A stretch of 64,000 nucleotides of DNA, taken from Hymenobacter mellowenesis (GTDB lineage Bacteria > Bacteroidota > Bacteroidia > Cytophagales > Hymenobacteraceae). Position 1 is the stretch's first letter. Each line of letters begins with the position of its first letter. Made by a program: the position numbers and the translations under genes. Below the pieces are notes generated by a model. The model was not told the DNA's origin and did no database searches. It saw nothing but the letters and a program-made list of their open reading frames with translations. Of the stretch, positions 1 to 8,319 are shown piece after piece. Where the stretch lies: contig NZ_JAUQSX010000003.1 of the NCBI RefSeq assembly GCF_030581005.1, positions 124,001-188,000 on the forward strand, read 5' to 3'.

Positions 1-49
1 CGCTCACGGCCAGCCAGCTCAGGAACAGGAGCGATAACAGTTTTTTCAT
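1..49 (-). CDS. Secreted protein, N-terminal fragment only
   Basis: The ATG at 49-47 opens a minus-strand reading frame that runs off the window edge. Its 16 visible residues (MKKLLSLLFLSWLAVS) are a lysine-led hydrophobic signal peptide, so the product is probably exported. Nothing of the mature protein is visible and no function can be given. Confidence 0.6.
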   Translation of the reverse strand, partial: MKKLLSLLFLSWLAVS

Positions 50-498
50 GCAGGGTGGGAGTTTGGTTGGAATAACGCAGGAGGACAACCCTGTTCGCAC
101 CCGTCTCATGGCCCGCAAAGGCACGCACCGGCCAAGCCAGCCGAAAAAATCGGCGGAAAGCGGCAACCGGTAATGGGAGGGGCCGAAACTGAAAAGGCCA
201 GTGGCGGCCGGGCATGCGGCGGGGCCGCGTGGCGCCAGCGCAAAAAGGGCAAGGCAGCCGGGCAGAAGCCGGCCAAATGGGGCGAACAGGCTGCTAAAGG
301 TATTGGGCTGCTTTCCCGAAATGCTAGCAGATACGCGGATTTATCTACGAAAACGTTTGCGGTGAATCAGGGCCTCGTCGCCAACCGCCGCTTCCACCAA
401 ACCCGCCGAAACAGCGCGCTTTATCCCCACCCGGAGCCTCAGCGCACGGGCGTCATGCTGCGCCCGGCCCAATGCCCACCAACCCTGCTGCTGCCAGC
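50..498. other. Intergenic stretch, no gene recognised
   Basis: This lies between the truncated secreted gene and the terminator at 499-549. A plus-strand open frame from 173 crosses the terminator hairpin and overlaps the T9SS gene antisense; its composition looks like chance readthrough of G+C-rich DNA. No RNA gene or promoter element was recognised. Confidence 0.5.
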
Positions 499-549
499 AA
501 AAAGCCCCGTCGGTCACCTGCGCAAAGCAGGTGACCGACGGGGCTTTTT
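499..549. terminator. Bidirectional intrinsic terminator
   Basis: A perfect 22-bp inverted repeat (499-520 with 528-549) encloses a 7-nt loop. It starts with an A run and ends with a T run, so it can act on both strands. It sits just downstream of the minus-strand T9SS gene that stops at 567. Confidence 0.9.
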
Positions 550-566
550 GCATGACAAAACCGCGC

Positions 567-2006
567 TTATTGGGCAATACGGCGGCTATACGAGCCCGTG
601 CCGACAAGCAGCCGCACCACGTACACGCCCGTGGGCAAGGTGTGCATGTCCAGGGTCCAGCGGCCCGCCTGGCCGTCCGGCATGAGTGTCACCGTCTGCA
701 CCCGGCCCAGGGCGTCGTACACCTTCAGGGCCGTATACTGCTTGCCCAGCAGCTCGGCGGGCAGCGAGCTGCTCACCACCCAGTCCTTCCCGGAGGGGCC
801 GGGGTACACTGCCAGGCTCTGGTCGTTTTTGGTGCCGAGTTTCACTACGCGTACCGGTGAGTAACTGCTGCTCTTGTCAAAGTCAATTTGCCGCAGGCGG
901 TAATAGCTGGTGCCGGGTAGGGGCTGCTCGTCCAGCACGTTGTAGCTGGTGCGGCCCTGCGTGGTGCCGGCGCCCTCCACCGTCCGATTGTCGCGGAAGG
1001 TGTTGCCATCAGCCGAGCGCTCGATGACAAAGCTTTGGCTGTTTTTCTCCGAAGCCGTTTCCCAGTGCAGCGCCACTTGCTGCCGACTATTGGGAGCGGC
1101 CGTGAAAACGGACAGCTCCACTGGCAAAGGCTGGGGGCAGTTCGCAATCAGGGCATCGCAGGCTCTTTCGTTGGCGTTGTTGCCCGATACCGGGCCCATG
1201 TTGCAAACCGTCGTAGTGCCGCCCAGCGCGCACACCCCAATTTTGTTGGTGCAATTCTGGGCAATACGATTGAAGGCACCGTTGCCGCCAAACACGCACC
1301 CGGCCACCGACACACTGCCCCAGCCGCAGAGCGTGTTGTTGGCGCCGCCCGGGGTCAGGTCGAGGTTGCCCCGCACGTAAATCGCGCCGTCGCTCACAAT
1401 GTCGGAGTTATACAAAATGGTGTTGCACAGGGTCGTCAGCGACGAGCCGTTTGCCACCGTGATGGTGGCCTTGTTCACGCGCATCACCCCCGCCACCACC
1501 GAACTGGGCGCGAATATGCGCAGGTTTGTCACTTTCTGCGAGGCCGTTCCGTCGCCCAAGCTCAGATTGTAATCGCCCGAGATGGTGCCGCCATCCCGCA
1601 CGATGGCCGTGCCCCGGCTCGAAATATCGAGCGAGCCCCCGTCCTCAATCACAATGGAACCGCCGCTGCCCACGGTCAGCAGGCCATCGGCTTCCACCGT
1701 CAGGTGCGCGTGCACAACCAGCTGGCCGCTCATGATGGTGAGCTTGCCACCGGCGCCCACCACGTAGTCGCTGCTGAGCGTGAGCTCTTGGTTGGAATTG
1801 AGCGTGACCTGGGCACTGGTGTTGGAAAGCGGCTGCGAGCCACACCCTGCACCGCCCGCTACATCGAAACTCGCCGTCGCCGAGAAGCCACTCATGACCC
1901 CGGAACTCGTGGCAATGTATGAGCACTGGCCCATAGCTGCCACGGAAACGAACATGAAGAGGCTGAACACAGCCCCCATCGCGCAGATGGTTACACTTTT
2001 TTTCAT
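567..2006 (-). CDS. T9SS cargo protein with repeat region and sorting domain
   Basis: A 479-residue exported protein of unknown substrate. A signal peptide (MKKSVTICAMGAVFSLFMFV...) precedes a glycine- and valine-rich region at about residues 70-150 whose repeating L-T-V-x-x-G-G pattern suggests a parallel beta-helix. A fibronectin-like segment beginning LPVELSVFTA (about 295-390) is typical of Bacteroidota T9SS cargo. The C-terminal ~85 residues (VYPGPSG through TGVYVVRLLVGTGSYSRR) match the type A sorting domain that directs export and surface attachment. The role is probably adhesive or structural, but this is only inferred from architecture. The gene stands alone and ends at a strong terminator. 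Confidence 0.85.
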   Translation of the reverse strand: MKKSVTICAMGAVFSLFMFVSVAAMGQCSYIATSSGVMSGFSATASFDVAGGAGCGSQPLSNTSAQVTLNSNQELTLSSDYVVGAGGKLTIMSGQLVVHAHLTVEADGLLTVGSGGSIVIEDGGSLDISSRGTAIVRDGGTISGDYNLSLGDGTASQKVTNLRIFAPSSVVAGVMRVNKATITVANGSSLTTLCNTILYNSDIVSDGAIYVRGNLDLTPGGANNTLCGWGSVSVAGCVFGGNGAFNRIAQNCTNKIGVCALGGTTTVCNMGPVSGNNANERACDALIANCPQPLPVELSVFTAAPNSRQQVALHWETASEKNSQSFVIERSADGNTFRDNRTVEGAGTTQGRTSYNVLDEQPLPGTSYYRLRQIDFDKSSSYSPVRVVKLGTKNDQSLAVYPGPSGKDWVVSSSLPAELLGKQYTALKVYDALGRVQTVTLMPDGQAGRWTLDMHTLPTGVYVVRLLVGTGSYSRRIAQ

Positions 2007-2034
2007 AGCTGTAAGAATAAAAAACGGTGATTTT

Positions 2035-2155
2035 TGGCACTTAACCTTTCTAGGTCATAACTAATATAATATATAAACGTGATTATTAAAACTTAATATT
2101 GTTTAAATATAATTTAATTTAATAAATATATTAATTATTGTATTATTTTACACAA
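2035..2155. other. AT-rich upstream island
   Basis: About 120 bases made almost entirely of A and T, in sharp contrast to the G+C-rich surroundings. It lies directly upstream of the minus-strand T9SS gene and may hold its promoter or act as a bent or UP-like region. No perfect TAnnTTTG box was found. The rest of the gap up to the tRNA (2,156-2,493) shows no gene. Confidence 0.6.
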
Positions 2156-2493
2156 ATGATAACAGCGGCATTGCCTTGGAATTGGCATAAGGGTGGTGCA
2201 GGCCCGATTTATAGGTTTTGTGGTTTGGGTGGCTGTTGAGCAGATTGTTTGTAAAACACAAGTCTGCTTTTGTGCCGATTGTGAACTGCGCTACCGGGCC
2301 CAGGCACAACTGCGTTTTGTTGCAGTCACTTTGGGGCCATGGCGGGCCGTGAACGGGCGGGTTGACTTCAGGCGGGGAGGGGCCGGAAGAACCCAAGAGG
2401 ACCAATACACGCCAGCATCGAGCTTCGTCAGCACCACGCCAAAACGCAACAAGGCCAGTTCCAACAGAATGGAACGGGCCTTGTTTGTTTGCG

Positions 2494-2575
2494 TGCGCGC
2501 GGGGAGATTCGAACTCCCACACCCGAAGGCACCACCCCCTCAAGATGGCGTGTCTACCAGTTTCACCACGTGCGC
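2494..2575 (-). tRNA. tRNA-Leu (anticodon GAG)
   Basis: Read on the minus strand, 2575-2494 folds as an 82-nt leucine tRNA. The D-arm sequence TGGTAGACACG, anticodon stem CCATC/GGTGG with loop TTGAGGG (anticodon GAG), a long variable arm and a T-arm GGGAG-TTCGAAT-CTCCC are all visible and track the E. coli tRNA-Leu(GAG) layout. The acceptor stem GCGCACG/CGCGCGC has one A-C mismatch at the fifth pair. The 3' CCA is not encoded, since CGC follows the discriminator A, so it must be added enzymatically. Confidence 0.92.
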
Positions 2576-2775
2576 AAATCGAGCAACTAAACCGGGTAAT
2601 TCGGCCGAAGCCGGCGTCGCTGAGGTGGCGAAGCGGGTGCAAAGATAGAAGGAGGTTTTCGGCTTTACAAGCCGGCGAAACACATTTTCATCAAATGGCC
2701 ATCCTTCAATCGTTTAACTTGTGCCACCGGAAAGCTAACGTTGAGCTTTTACCTTTTTTGTCCCTTCCGCAGCCC

Positions 2776-3240
2776 ATGAAATCGCCATCCAAAACCGACT
2801 CCACTTCCTTTTTCGGTCGCATGGCCGAGAGCATCACCAAGTTTTCGGGCTCTACGGCCGCCTTCATCTCCGCCACCGGCCTCGTGGTGGTGTGGGCCGT
2901 GACCGGGCCGCTGTTTCAGTATTCCGAAACGTGGCAGCTGGTCATCAACACGGGCACCACCATCATCACGTTTCTGATGGTTTTTCTCATTCAGCGGGCC
3001 CAGAACAAGGATTCGCTGGTGTTGCACCTCAAGCTAAACGAGCTACTGGCGGCCACGCAAGGGGCCAGCAACCGGCTCATCAACGCCCAGGATTTTTCGG
3101 AAGAAGAAATCAAAACCCTGCACGATTTCTACTGCATTCTGGCCGAGCTGGCGAAAAAAGACAACGACCTCGGCAAAACCCACACCGTGGAGGAGGCTGA
3201 AGACAACCACAATGAAAAATTGGCCGCCCATCAGGACTGA
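2776..3240 (+). CDS. Low-affinity iron permease family protein
   Basis: A 154-residue membrane protein of the low-affinity iron permease family, expected to move ferrous iron across the inner membrane. Two hydrophobic segments are visible (about residues 30-55 and 65-85, containing FISATGLVVVWAVTGPLF and TIITFLMVFLIQRAQN). The RAQN-K-D segment followed by a soluble C-terminal helix (KLNELLAATQGAS) is typical of the family. The ATG at 2776 gives the usual family length; an upstream in-frame extension to 2362 overlaps the tRNA region and is unlikely. It heads three iron-related genes (this, Dps, VIT), although the third is divergent from Dps. Confidence 0.85.
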   Translation: MKSPSKTDSTSFFGRMAESITKFSGSTAAFISATGLVVVWAVTGPLFQYSETWQLVINTGTTIITFLMVFLIQRAQNKDSLVLHLKLNELLAATQGASNRLINAQDFSEEEIKTLHDFYCILAELAKKDNDLGKTHTVEEAEDNHNEKLAAHQD

Positions 3241-3272
3241 AATGGGGAGGCAGGGATGTGGATTGTAAAATG

Positions 3273-3370
3273 AGAACGTCATGCTGAGCGCAGCCGAAGC
3301 ATCTCTACCGCGAGAGTAAATAATTACTACTGCGGTAGAGATGCTTCGACTGCGCTCAGCATGACGTTCT
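3273..3370. repeat. Palindromic element, family A
   Basis: 39-bp arms at 3273-3311 and 3332-3370 pair with one mismatch around a 20-nt loop. The arm core GTCATGCTGAGCGCAG recurs with small changes at 4941, 8208, 19167, 31145, 32045, 46690, 51818 and 60700. It sits between the convergent iron permease and dps genes. Confidence 0.93.
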
Positions 3371-3395
3371 TCTAATCATTTCCCTATCTCACCAC

Positions 3396-4082
3396 CTATT
3401 CGGCCTTGATGAGCGGCGAGTCGACGACATGCTCCGACACGAACCAGACCTGCATCTCGTTGGTGCGGATGAGCTGGCTCACGATGAGGTCGTTGGTGCC
3501 GTCGTCGCCGTTTTTATCGGCGGTGTCGGCGTAGTCGTGGCAGTTTTTCAGCAGGCGCTGGTGGCCGTCGAGCAGGCGCGATACCTGCACGGGCGCTTCC
3601 TCGCGGTCGCGCGGCACGCGCGGAATGCTGCTGAGCTCGGCCACGTCGTGGGCCATGGCCACGGCCACACCGCCCAGAATCTGGATGCGCTCGGCAATGG
3701 CATCGACCAGGGTCGACTGCTCCTCATAATGCTTGTCGTAGAGCAGGTGCAGCTGGTAGAAGGTGGGGCCCACCACCTGCCAATGGTGCTTCTTGTACAT
3801 GTCGCGCAGCGTGATGGTGTCGGCCAGTAGCTGGTTGAGGCCGGTGACGCTGGCCTGGCGGGTCTGCTCGTCGAGGCCGATGGGCAGGCGCTGGCTCACG
3901 GTGCCGTAGCGCTGGGTGGGCGCGGGGGCGTGGTTTTGCTGGTTGAGCACGGGCTGAATGTCGACGGCGGCGTTGCTGCCGGCGCCTTTGCCGACGGTGG
4001 CAGCGGGTGCTTTAGCGGCAGCGGGGGCAGCTTTTTTGGCGGCTGCGGCTTTAGGGGCAGCGGTTTTGGCGGGGGATGCCAT
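3396..4082 (-). CDS. dps: Dps-type DNA-protecting ferritin
   Basis: A 228-residue Dps family protein, expected to form a 12-subunit cage that oxidises and stores iron and shields DNA under stress. The ferroxidase positions follow E. coli Dps spacing exactly: H100 (in HHWQ), H112, D116, D127 and E131. The first ~35 residues form an Ala/Lys/Pro-rich tail (MASPAKTAAPKAAAAKKAAP) like histone-H1-like DNA-binding tails, and are longer than in E. coli Dps. The ATG at 4082 was chosen because this tail begins there; longer upstream frames run into the VIT promoter region. It is divergent from the VIT gene, so iron-linked co-regulation is plausible. Confidence 0.9.
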   Translation of the reverse strand: MASPAKTAAPKAAAAKKAAPAAAKAPAATVGKGAGSNAAVDIQPVLNQQNHAPAPTQRYGTVSQRLPIGLDEQTRQASVTGLNQLLADTITLRDMYKKHHWQVVGPTFYQLHLLYDKHYEEQSTLVDAIAERIQILGGVAVAMAHDVAELSSIPRVPRDREEAPVQVSRLLDGHQRLLKNCHDYADTADKNGDDGTNDLIVSQLIRTNEMQVWFVSEHVVDSPLIKAE

Positions 4083-4199
4083 AAAAATAAAAACGAGTGA
4101 GGTGAAAGAAAGCCGGCTTGTGCCGGCAGCGAAAAAATCTGTTTCTGCGTACGTAAAGCACCCCGCCGGGTTAAGGTCGCTTCGCTTAAAACTTGCCCC
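4083..4199. promoter_or_regulatory. dps / VIT divergent intergenic region
   Basis: 117 bases between the divergent start codons of dps and the VIT transporter must hold both promoters. A small hairpin (GCCGGC-TTGT-GCCGGC near 4127-4142) lies inside. No perfect TAnnTTTG box is visible on either strand. Confidence 0.5.
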
Positions 4200-4925
4200 A
4201 TGACTGAGCCAACCACTACCACCCAACTCCCGCACGACGTGCACCCCGAGCACCACATGACCAGCTCGGCGATGCTGCAGGACATCGTGATTGGGCTGTC
4301 GGATGGGCTCACGGTGCCATTTGCGCTGGCGGCGGGGCTGAGCGGGGCCGTCACGTCGTCGGGCCTGGTCGTCATGGCGGGGCTGGCCGAAATCGTGGCC
4401 GGCAGCATTGCCATGGGCCTGGGCGGCTACCTGGCCGGCCGCACCGAGGTGGAACACTACGCCTCGGAACTGGGCCGGGAGCACCGCGAAGTGCAGGAAG
4501 TGCCCGACAAGGAGCGCGCCGAGGTAGACGAGTTGCTGGCCGAGATGGGCCTCTCCGAAGCCACTCGCCGGCAAGCCGTGGCCGAGCTTACTGCCGACTC
4601 CGAGCAGTGGGTAAGATTCATGATGAAGTACGAGCTGGGCCTGGAAGAGCCCGACCCCAAACAAGCGCCCAAAAGCGCCGCCACCATCAGCCTGGCCTAC
4701 GCCGTGGGCGGGCTGATTCCGCTCAGCGCCTATTTCGTGACCGATACGCCCGCGCAGGGGCTGGCCTGGTCGGCGGGCATCACACTGGTGTGTTTGTTCG
4801 TTTTCGGGTACTTCAAGAGCCGCCTCACGGGCCAGCCGCCGGTGGCGGGCGCCGTGAAAATGGCCGTGGTGGGTGCCCTGGCGGCGGCGGCGGCCTTTGG
4901 CATTGCGCGCGCGGTGGGGGGCTGA
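4200..4925 (+). CDS. VIT/CCC1-type iron/manganese transporter
   Basis: A 241-residue member of the VIT1/CCC1 family, which moves Fe2+ or Mn2+ out of the cytosol. The family opening DIVIGLSDGLTVPFALAAGL is present at about residues 28-47, followed by the second helix (VVMAGLAEIVAGSIAMGLGG) carrying the conserved Glu. A central acidic/charged cytosolic domain with many Glu residues (about 80-150), typical for metal capture, comes next. Three hydrophobic helices close the protein (about 160-240). Sitting next to Dps and the iron permease, it probably protects against iron excess. Metal preference cannot be read from sequence. Confidence 0.9.
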   Translation: MTEPTTTTQLPHDVHPEHHMTSSAMLQDIVIGLSDGLTVPFALAAGLSGAVTSSGLVVMAGLAEIVAGSIAMGLGGYLAGRTEVEHYASELGREHREVQEVPDKERAEVDELLAEMGLSEATRRQAVAELTADSEQWVRFMMKYELGLEEPDPKQAPKSAATISLAYAVGGLIPLSAYFVTDTPAQGLAWSAGITLVCLFVFGYFKSRLTGQPPVAGAVKMAVVGALAAAAAFGIARAVGG

Positions 4926-4940
4926 CGCTTACTATCCCGT

Positions 4941-5045
4941 CTGTCATCCTGAACGCAGCGAAGGACCCCAAAACGTCCGCAAATATTCCTCATTGCTGGA
5001 CGCTGCTTTTCCGTGATGAGGTCCTTCACAAACGCAGGATGATAG
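4941..5045. repeat. Degenerate palindromic element, family A
   Basis: The left arm starts CTGTCATCCTGAACGCAG at 4941. The right arm, about 5020-5045, ends GCAGGATGATAG and pairs imperfectly. It resembles the element at 46690 but is decayed. It lies between VIT and the PPK2 gene. Confidence 0.7.
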
Positions 5046-5087
5046 ACTCATTTCACATTCGACATAAACAAAGCAAACCCCGTCGCT

Positions 5088-5918
5088 ATGCAGTTCAAGC
5101 TTCCCAAAACGCCTGCCGTATCCGTCAAAGGCAAAGACTTTAAACTGGCCGATGTCGACCCCAATGACATCACGCCCTTTAAGCACAAGCCCGATGACAA
5201 GGACGAGGCCGGCCCGCGCCTGCTGGAGCTGCGCAAGCGCCTGAACGACCTACAGGAATTGCTTTATGCCGAGCATAAGCGCAGCCTGCTCATCGTGCTG
5301 CAGGCCATGGACACGGGCGGCAAAGACGGCGCCATCGAGAACCTGCTCACCGGCGTGAACCCGGCCGGGGTGCAGGTGTCTTCCTTCAAAGCGCCCACCT
5401 CGGAAGAGCTAAAGCACGATTTCCTGTGGCGCATTCACGCCCAGACGCCCAAGCAGGGCCACATTGGCGTGTTCAACCGCTCGCACTATGAGGATGTCCT
5501 CATCACCCGCGTGCACGGCCTGATTGACGAGAAAACCTGCAAGCAGCACTACCACGACATCAACAACTTTGAGCAGCTGCTGCTGAACAACGGCACGCGC
5601 ATCCTCAAATTCTTCCTGCACATCTCCAAAAAAGAGCAGGCCGAACGCCTGCAGGCCCGCCTCGATGACCCCGCCAAAAACTGGAAATTCGACCCCAACG
5701 ACCTCAAGGAGCGCGCCTACTGGGACGACTACCAGGCCGCCTACGAGGCTGCGATGACGCATTGCTCGTCCGGCGATGCGCCGTGGTTTGTGGTGCCGGC
5801 TAACAACAAGTGGGCCCGCGACTTGGCCATCACCGAAATTGTGGTGGCGGCACTGGAGGACATGGACCCGCAGCCGCCTAAGCCGGATTTCGACGTGAAG
5901 GCGCAGGTGATTGAATGA
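5088..5918 (+). CDS. Polyphosphate kinase 2 family protein
   Basis: A 276-residue PPK2 enzyme, which transfers phosphate between polyphosphate and nucleotides in the cytosol. The Walker A motif MDTGGKDG is at residues 74-81, the Walker B/lid-start region FNRSHYEDVL at 129-138, and a lid-like KKEQAERLQAR segment near 185-195. A single domain of this length fits class I or III PPK2, which make NTPs or NDPs from polyphosphate. The substrate (AMP, ADP or GDP) cannot be settled from the visible residues. The gene appears monocistronic. Confidence 0.9.
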   Translation: MQFKLPKTPAVSVKGKDFKLADVDPNDITPFKHKPDDKDEAGPRLLELRKRLNDLQELLYAEHKRSLLIVLQAMDTGGKDGAIENLLTGVNPAGVQVSSFKAPTSEELKHDFLWRIHAQTPKQGHIGVFNRSHYEDVLITRVHGLIDEKTCKQHYHDINNFEQLLLNNGTRILKFFLHISKKEQAERLQARLDDPAKNWKFDPNDLKERAYWDDYQAAYEAAMTHCSSGDAPWFVVPANNKWARDLAITEIVVAALEDMDPQPPKPDFDVKAQVIE

Positions 5919-5982
5919 TGCTTATGCTTGGGTTGGGAGAGTGTCTGAGGGGGCGCAACTCGCGCTCAGTAGCGTTGCACCC

Positions 5983-6303
5983 CTAGCTTATTACCGCCAG
6001 TTTCTCGAATTGGCTTAAAGCTCCTTCAATAAATTCTTGCAGCGTTTGTACGGCTGTTCGTGAAGTGTTTTGGCTAAGTTCTATCTCGGAATACCACACG
6101 GTATTCCCGTTCTCTTGAGAAACAGAAAATTCGGAAATCCATATGATAAATCCCTTGCCACGGATGGAATGCCATATACTTTCTTTTCTGGAGGTATAGA
6201 ATTGGGCATTGCAATTTTTCAAAAATGCATGCCATTTCTGTCCCGGAAATGATGGATTAGTGTATTTCAACTGTACCGTATTGACTTTTGATTTAGAAGT
6301 CAT
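5983..6303 (-). CDS. Small hypothetical protein, AT-richer than neighbours
   Basis: A 106-residue protein (MTSKSKVNTVQLKYTNPSFP...) with no recognised domain, signal peptide or membrane segment. It is rich in aromatic and polar residues (KWHAFLKNCNAQFYTS, ENGNTVWYSEIELSQ). Start 6303 is preferred because an upstream extension would enter the ABC transporter stop region. Its base composition and codon use are clearly more AT-rich than the flanking genes, which suggests later acquisition. It reads in the same direction as the ABC transporter upstream of it. Confidence 0.6.
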   Translation of the reverse strand: MTSKSKVNTVQLKYTNPSFPGQKWHAFLKNCNAQFYTSRKESIWHSIRGKGFIIWISEFSVSQENGNTVWYSEIELSQNTSRTAVQTLQEFIEGALSQFEKLAVIS

Positions 6304-6323
6304 AGGGAAAAGGCGATGAGGAA

Positions 6324-8105
6324 TTATGCCAGCACAGCCGCGTCTTCCTTGCGCTCGCCAATCTGCTGGCGCCACATGGCGTAATAGAGGCCCTTTTGCT
6401 GCAGCAACTCTTCGTGGCGGCCCTGCTCGGCGATGTGGCCGCGCTCAAGCACGAAGATGCAGTCGGCGTGGAGGATGGTGCTCAGGCGGTGGGCAATGAG
6501 GATGGTCATGTGCTGGCGCGAGCCGGAAAGCTCCCGCACCGTCTTGCCAATTTCCTCTTCGGTAAGCGAGTCGAGGGCCGAGGTGGCTTCGTCGAATACC
6601 AGAATGGTGGGCTTGCGCAGCAGGGCTCGGGCAATGCTGAGGCGCTGTTTTTCGCCGCCCGATACCTTCACGCCGCCTTCGCCAATCACCGTGTCGAGGC
6701 CCAGCGGGGCGCGGGCCAGCAGGGTATCGGCCGCGGCCTGGCGCAGGGCCAGCAAGCACTCTTCATCGGTGGCTTGGGGGGCCACGAACTGCAGGTTTTC
6801 GCGGATGGTGCCGGCAAACAGCTGGGTGTCCTGCGTCACGAAACCGATTTGCTCGCGCAGCTCATCAAGGTCGATTTCCGCGCCGGGGATGCCGTTGTAG
6901 CGAATCTGGCCGGCCAGGGGCGGGTAGAGGCCCACTAGCAGCTTCACCAGCGTGGTTTTGCCCGAGCCCGAGGGCCCCACGAAGGCAATGGTCTGGCCCA
7001 GTTCGGTGCGGAAGGAAATGTTGGTGAGGGCGTTGTTGTTCGCGGTGAGGTGCTTGAAGGTGACGTGGTCGAAGGCCAGGTTTTCGATGTGGGCCACCGA
7101 CTTGGGGTGGGCCGGCTTCACGTCCTTGGGCGTGTCGAGGATGGTCTGGAAGTTGCCCAGCGAAATCTCGGTTTCGCGGTAGATGCCGATGATGGCGCCC
7201 AGCTCCTGCAGCGGCCCGAAGATGGAGAAGGAGTAGATGAAGAACGAGAAAAACTGCCCCAGGCTGATGTGGCGCTGCACCAGCAGATACAGCAGCAGCA
7301 GCACAATGATGTTGCGCAGCAAATTCACGAACGTGCCCTGCACGAAGCTCAGCGAGCGTAGGTAGCGCACCTTGCGCAGCTCCAGCTTTAGGATTTTGCC
7401 GGTGATGCCGTTCAGGCGCTCGGTTTCCTGCTGGGCCAGGCCAAGGCTTTTAATCAGCTCAATATTGCGCAGGCTTTCGGTGGTGGAACCAGCCAGGGCG
7501 GTGGTTTCCTGCACAATAGTCTTCTGAATGACCTTGATGCGCTTGCTCAGAAAGAAGCTCAGAATGCCCAGCAGCGGGATGGTCAGAAAGTAGCCCAGGG
7601 CAATGGGCCAATACACCGTGATGGCGTACCACATCACAAAAACGATGCCCACCAGTGCCGTAAACAGCACGTTTACAAAAGCCTGAATCAACTTCTCCAC
7701 GTCAAGCCGCACCTTCTGGAGCTTGCCCAGCGTCTCGCCCGAGCGCTGGTCCTCAAACACCTGATAAGGGAGTTCCAGCGAGTGGCGAAGGCCGTCGGAA
7801 TACATCTTCGCGCCCAGCCGCTGGGTGATGACGTTGACGTAGTAGTCCTGAAAGTTTTTGGCAATGCGCGATACCATGGCCGCGCCCAGCATTAGGCCAA
7901 TGTAGGGCAGGGCTTCGCGCAGAAACGGGCCGAAGGGCACCAGATGCACGGCGCCCAAGCCACCGTCTTTGGGCGCGAAATGGTCGATGAGCTTGCGGAA
8001 GAAATACGGGTCGAGCAGCGAAAACACCTGGTTGACGGCGGCCAGCCCGAGGGCCAGCACCAACAGCGGCCAGTAGTTGCGCAGGTAGCTATAAAGGATT
8101 TTCAT
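6324..8105 (-). CDS. ABC exporter, fused permease and ATPase
   Basis: A 593-residue half-transporter of the MsbA/multidrug exporter class that would work as a homodimer in the inner membrane. The N-terminal ~320 residues hold six hydrophobic segments (ABC_membrane domain). The ATPase follows with Walker A GPSGSGKTT near residue 377, signature VSGGEKQR near 480, Walker B ILVFDEATSALD near 500, and the H-loop IAHRLSTI. The start MKILYSYLRNYW at 8105 puts the first helix in the normal place; a 15-residue upstream extension is possible. Substrate unknown (lipid, drug or peptide). Confidence 0.9.
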   Translation of the reverse strand: MKILYSYLRNYWPLLVLALGLAAVNQVFSLLDPYFFRKLIDHFAPKDGGLGAVHLVPFGPFLREALPYIGLMLGAAMVSRIAKNFQDYYVNVITQRLGAKMYSDGLRHSLELPYQVFEDQRSGETLGKLQKVRLDVEKLIQAFVNVLFTALVGIVFVMWYAITVYWPIALGYFLTIPLLGILSFFLSKRIKVIQKTIVQETTALAGSTTESLRNIELIKSLGLAQQETERLNGITGKILKLELRKVRYLRSLSFVQGTFVNLLRNIIVLLLLYLLVQRHISLGQFFSFFIYSFSIFGPLQELGAIIGIYRETEISLGNFQTILDTPKDVKPAHPKSVAHIENLAFDHVTFKHLTANNNALTNISFRTELGQTIAFVGPSGSGKTTLVKLLVGLYPPLAGQIRYNGIPGAEIDLDELREQIGFVTQDTQLFAGTIRENLQFVAPQATDEECLLALRQAAADTLLARAPLGLDTVIGEGGVKVSGGEKQRLSIARALLRKPTILVFDEATSALDSLTEEEIGKTVRELSGSRQHMTILIAHRLSTILHADCIFVLERGHIAEQGRHEELLQQKGLYYAMWRQQIGERKEDAAVLA

Positions 8106-8207
8106 AAGAGCAAACAAGTAGCCCGGCCGGGCCGGCCGGAAGGCAAGCAACCCGGCCGGGCGGCAATGGTTTGGGAGAAGGAGAAGCAGTAAGGTTGGAA
8201 ATCAAGA

Positions 8208-8316
8208 AGAACGTCATGCAGCGCGCAGCGAAGCATCTTGCCCGCGCAACGCAATCCAATCGACGGGATTAGCGGTGGCGGGCAAGATGCTTCGCTGCGC
8301 GCTGCATGACGCTTCT
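8208..8316. repeat. Palindromic element, family A
   Basis: Arms at 8208-8245 and 8278-8316 pair almost completely; the core reads GTCATGCAGCGCGCAGCGAA. It lies between the minus-strand ABC exporter start and the DoxX stop, i.e. 3' of DoxX. Confidence 0.9.
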
Positions 8317-8319
8317 GCC

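Noticed and set aside
173..685. Plus-strand open frame near the window start
   Set aside because: It crosses a perfect terminator hairpin and overlaps the T9SS gene antisense; no signal, domain or start context.
2362..2775. N-terminal extension of the iron permease frame
   Set aside because: It runs through the tRNA-Leu gene region and adds non-homologous sequence; ATG 2776 gives normal family length.
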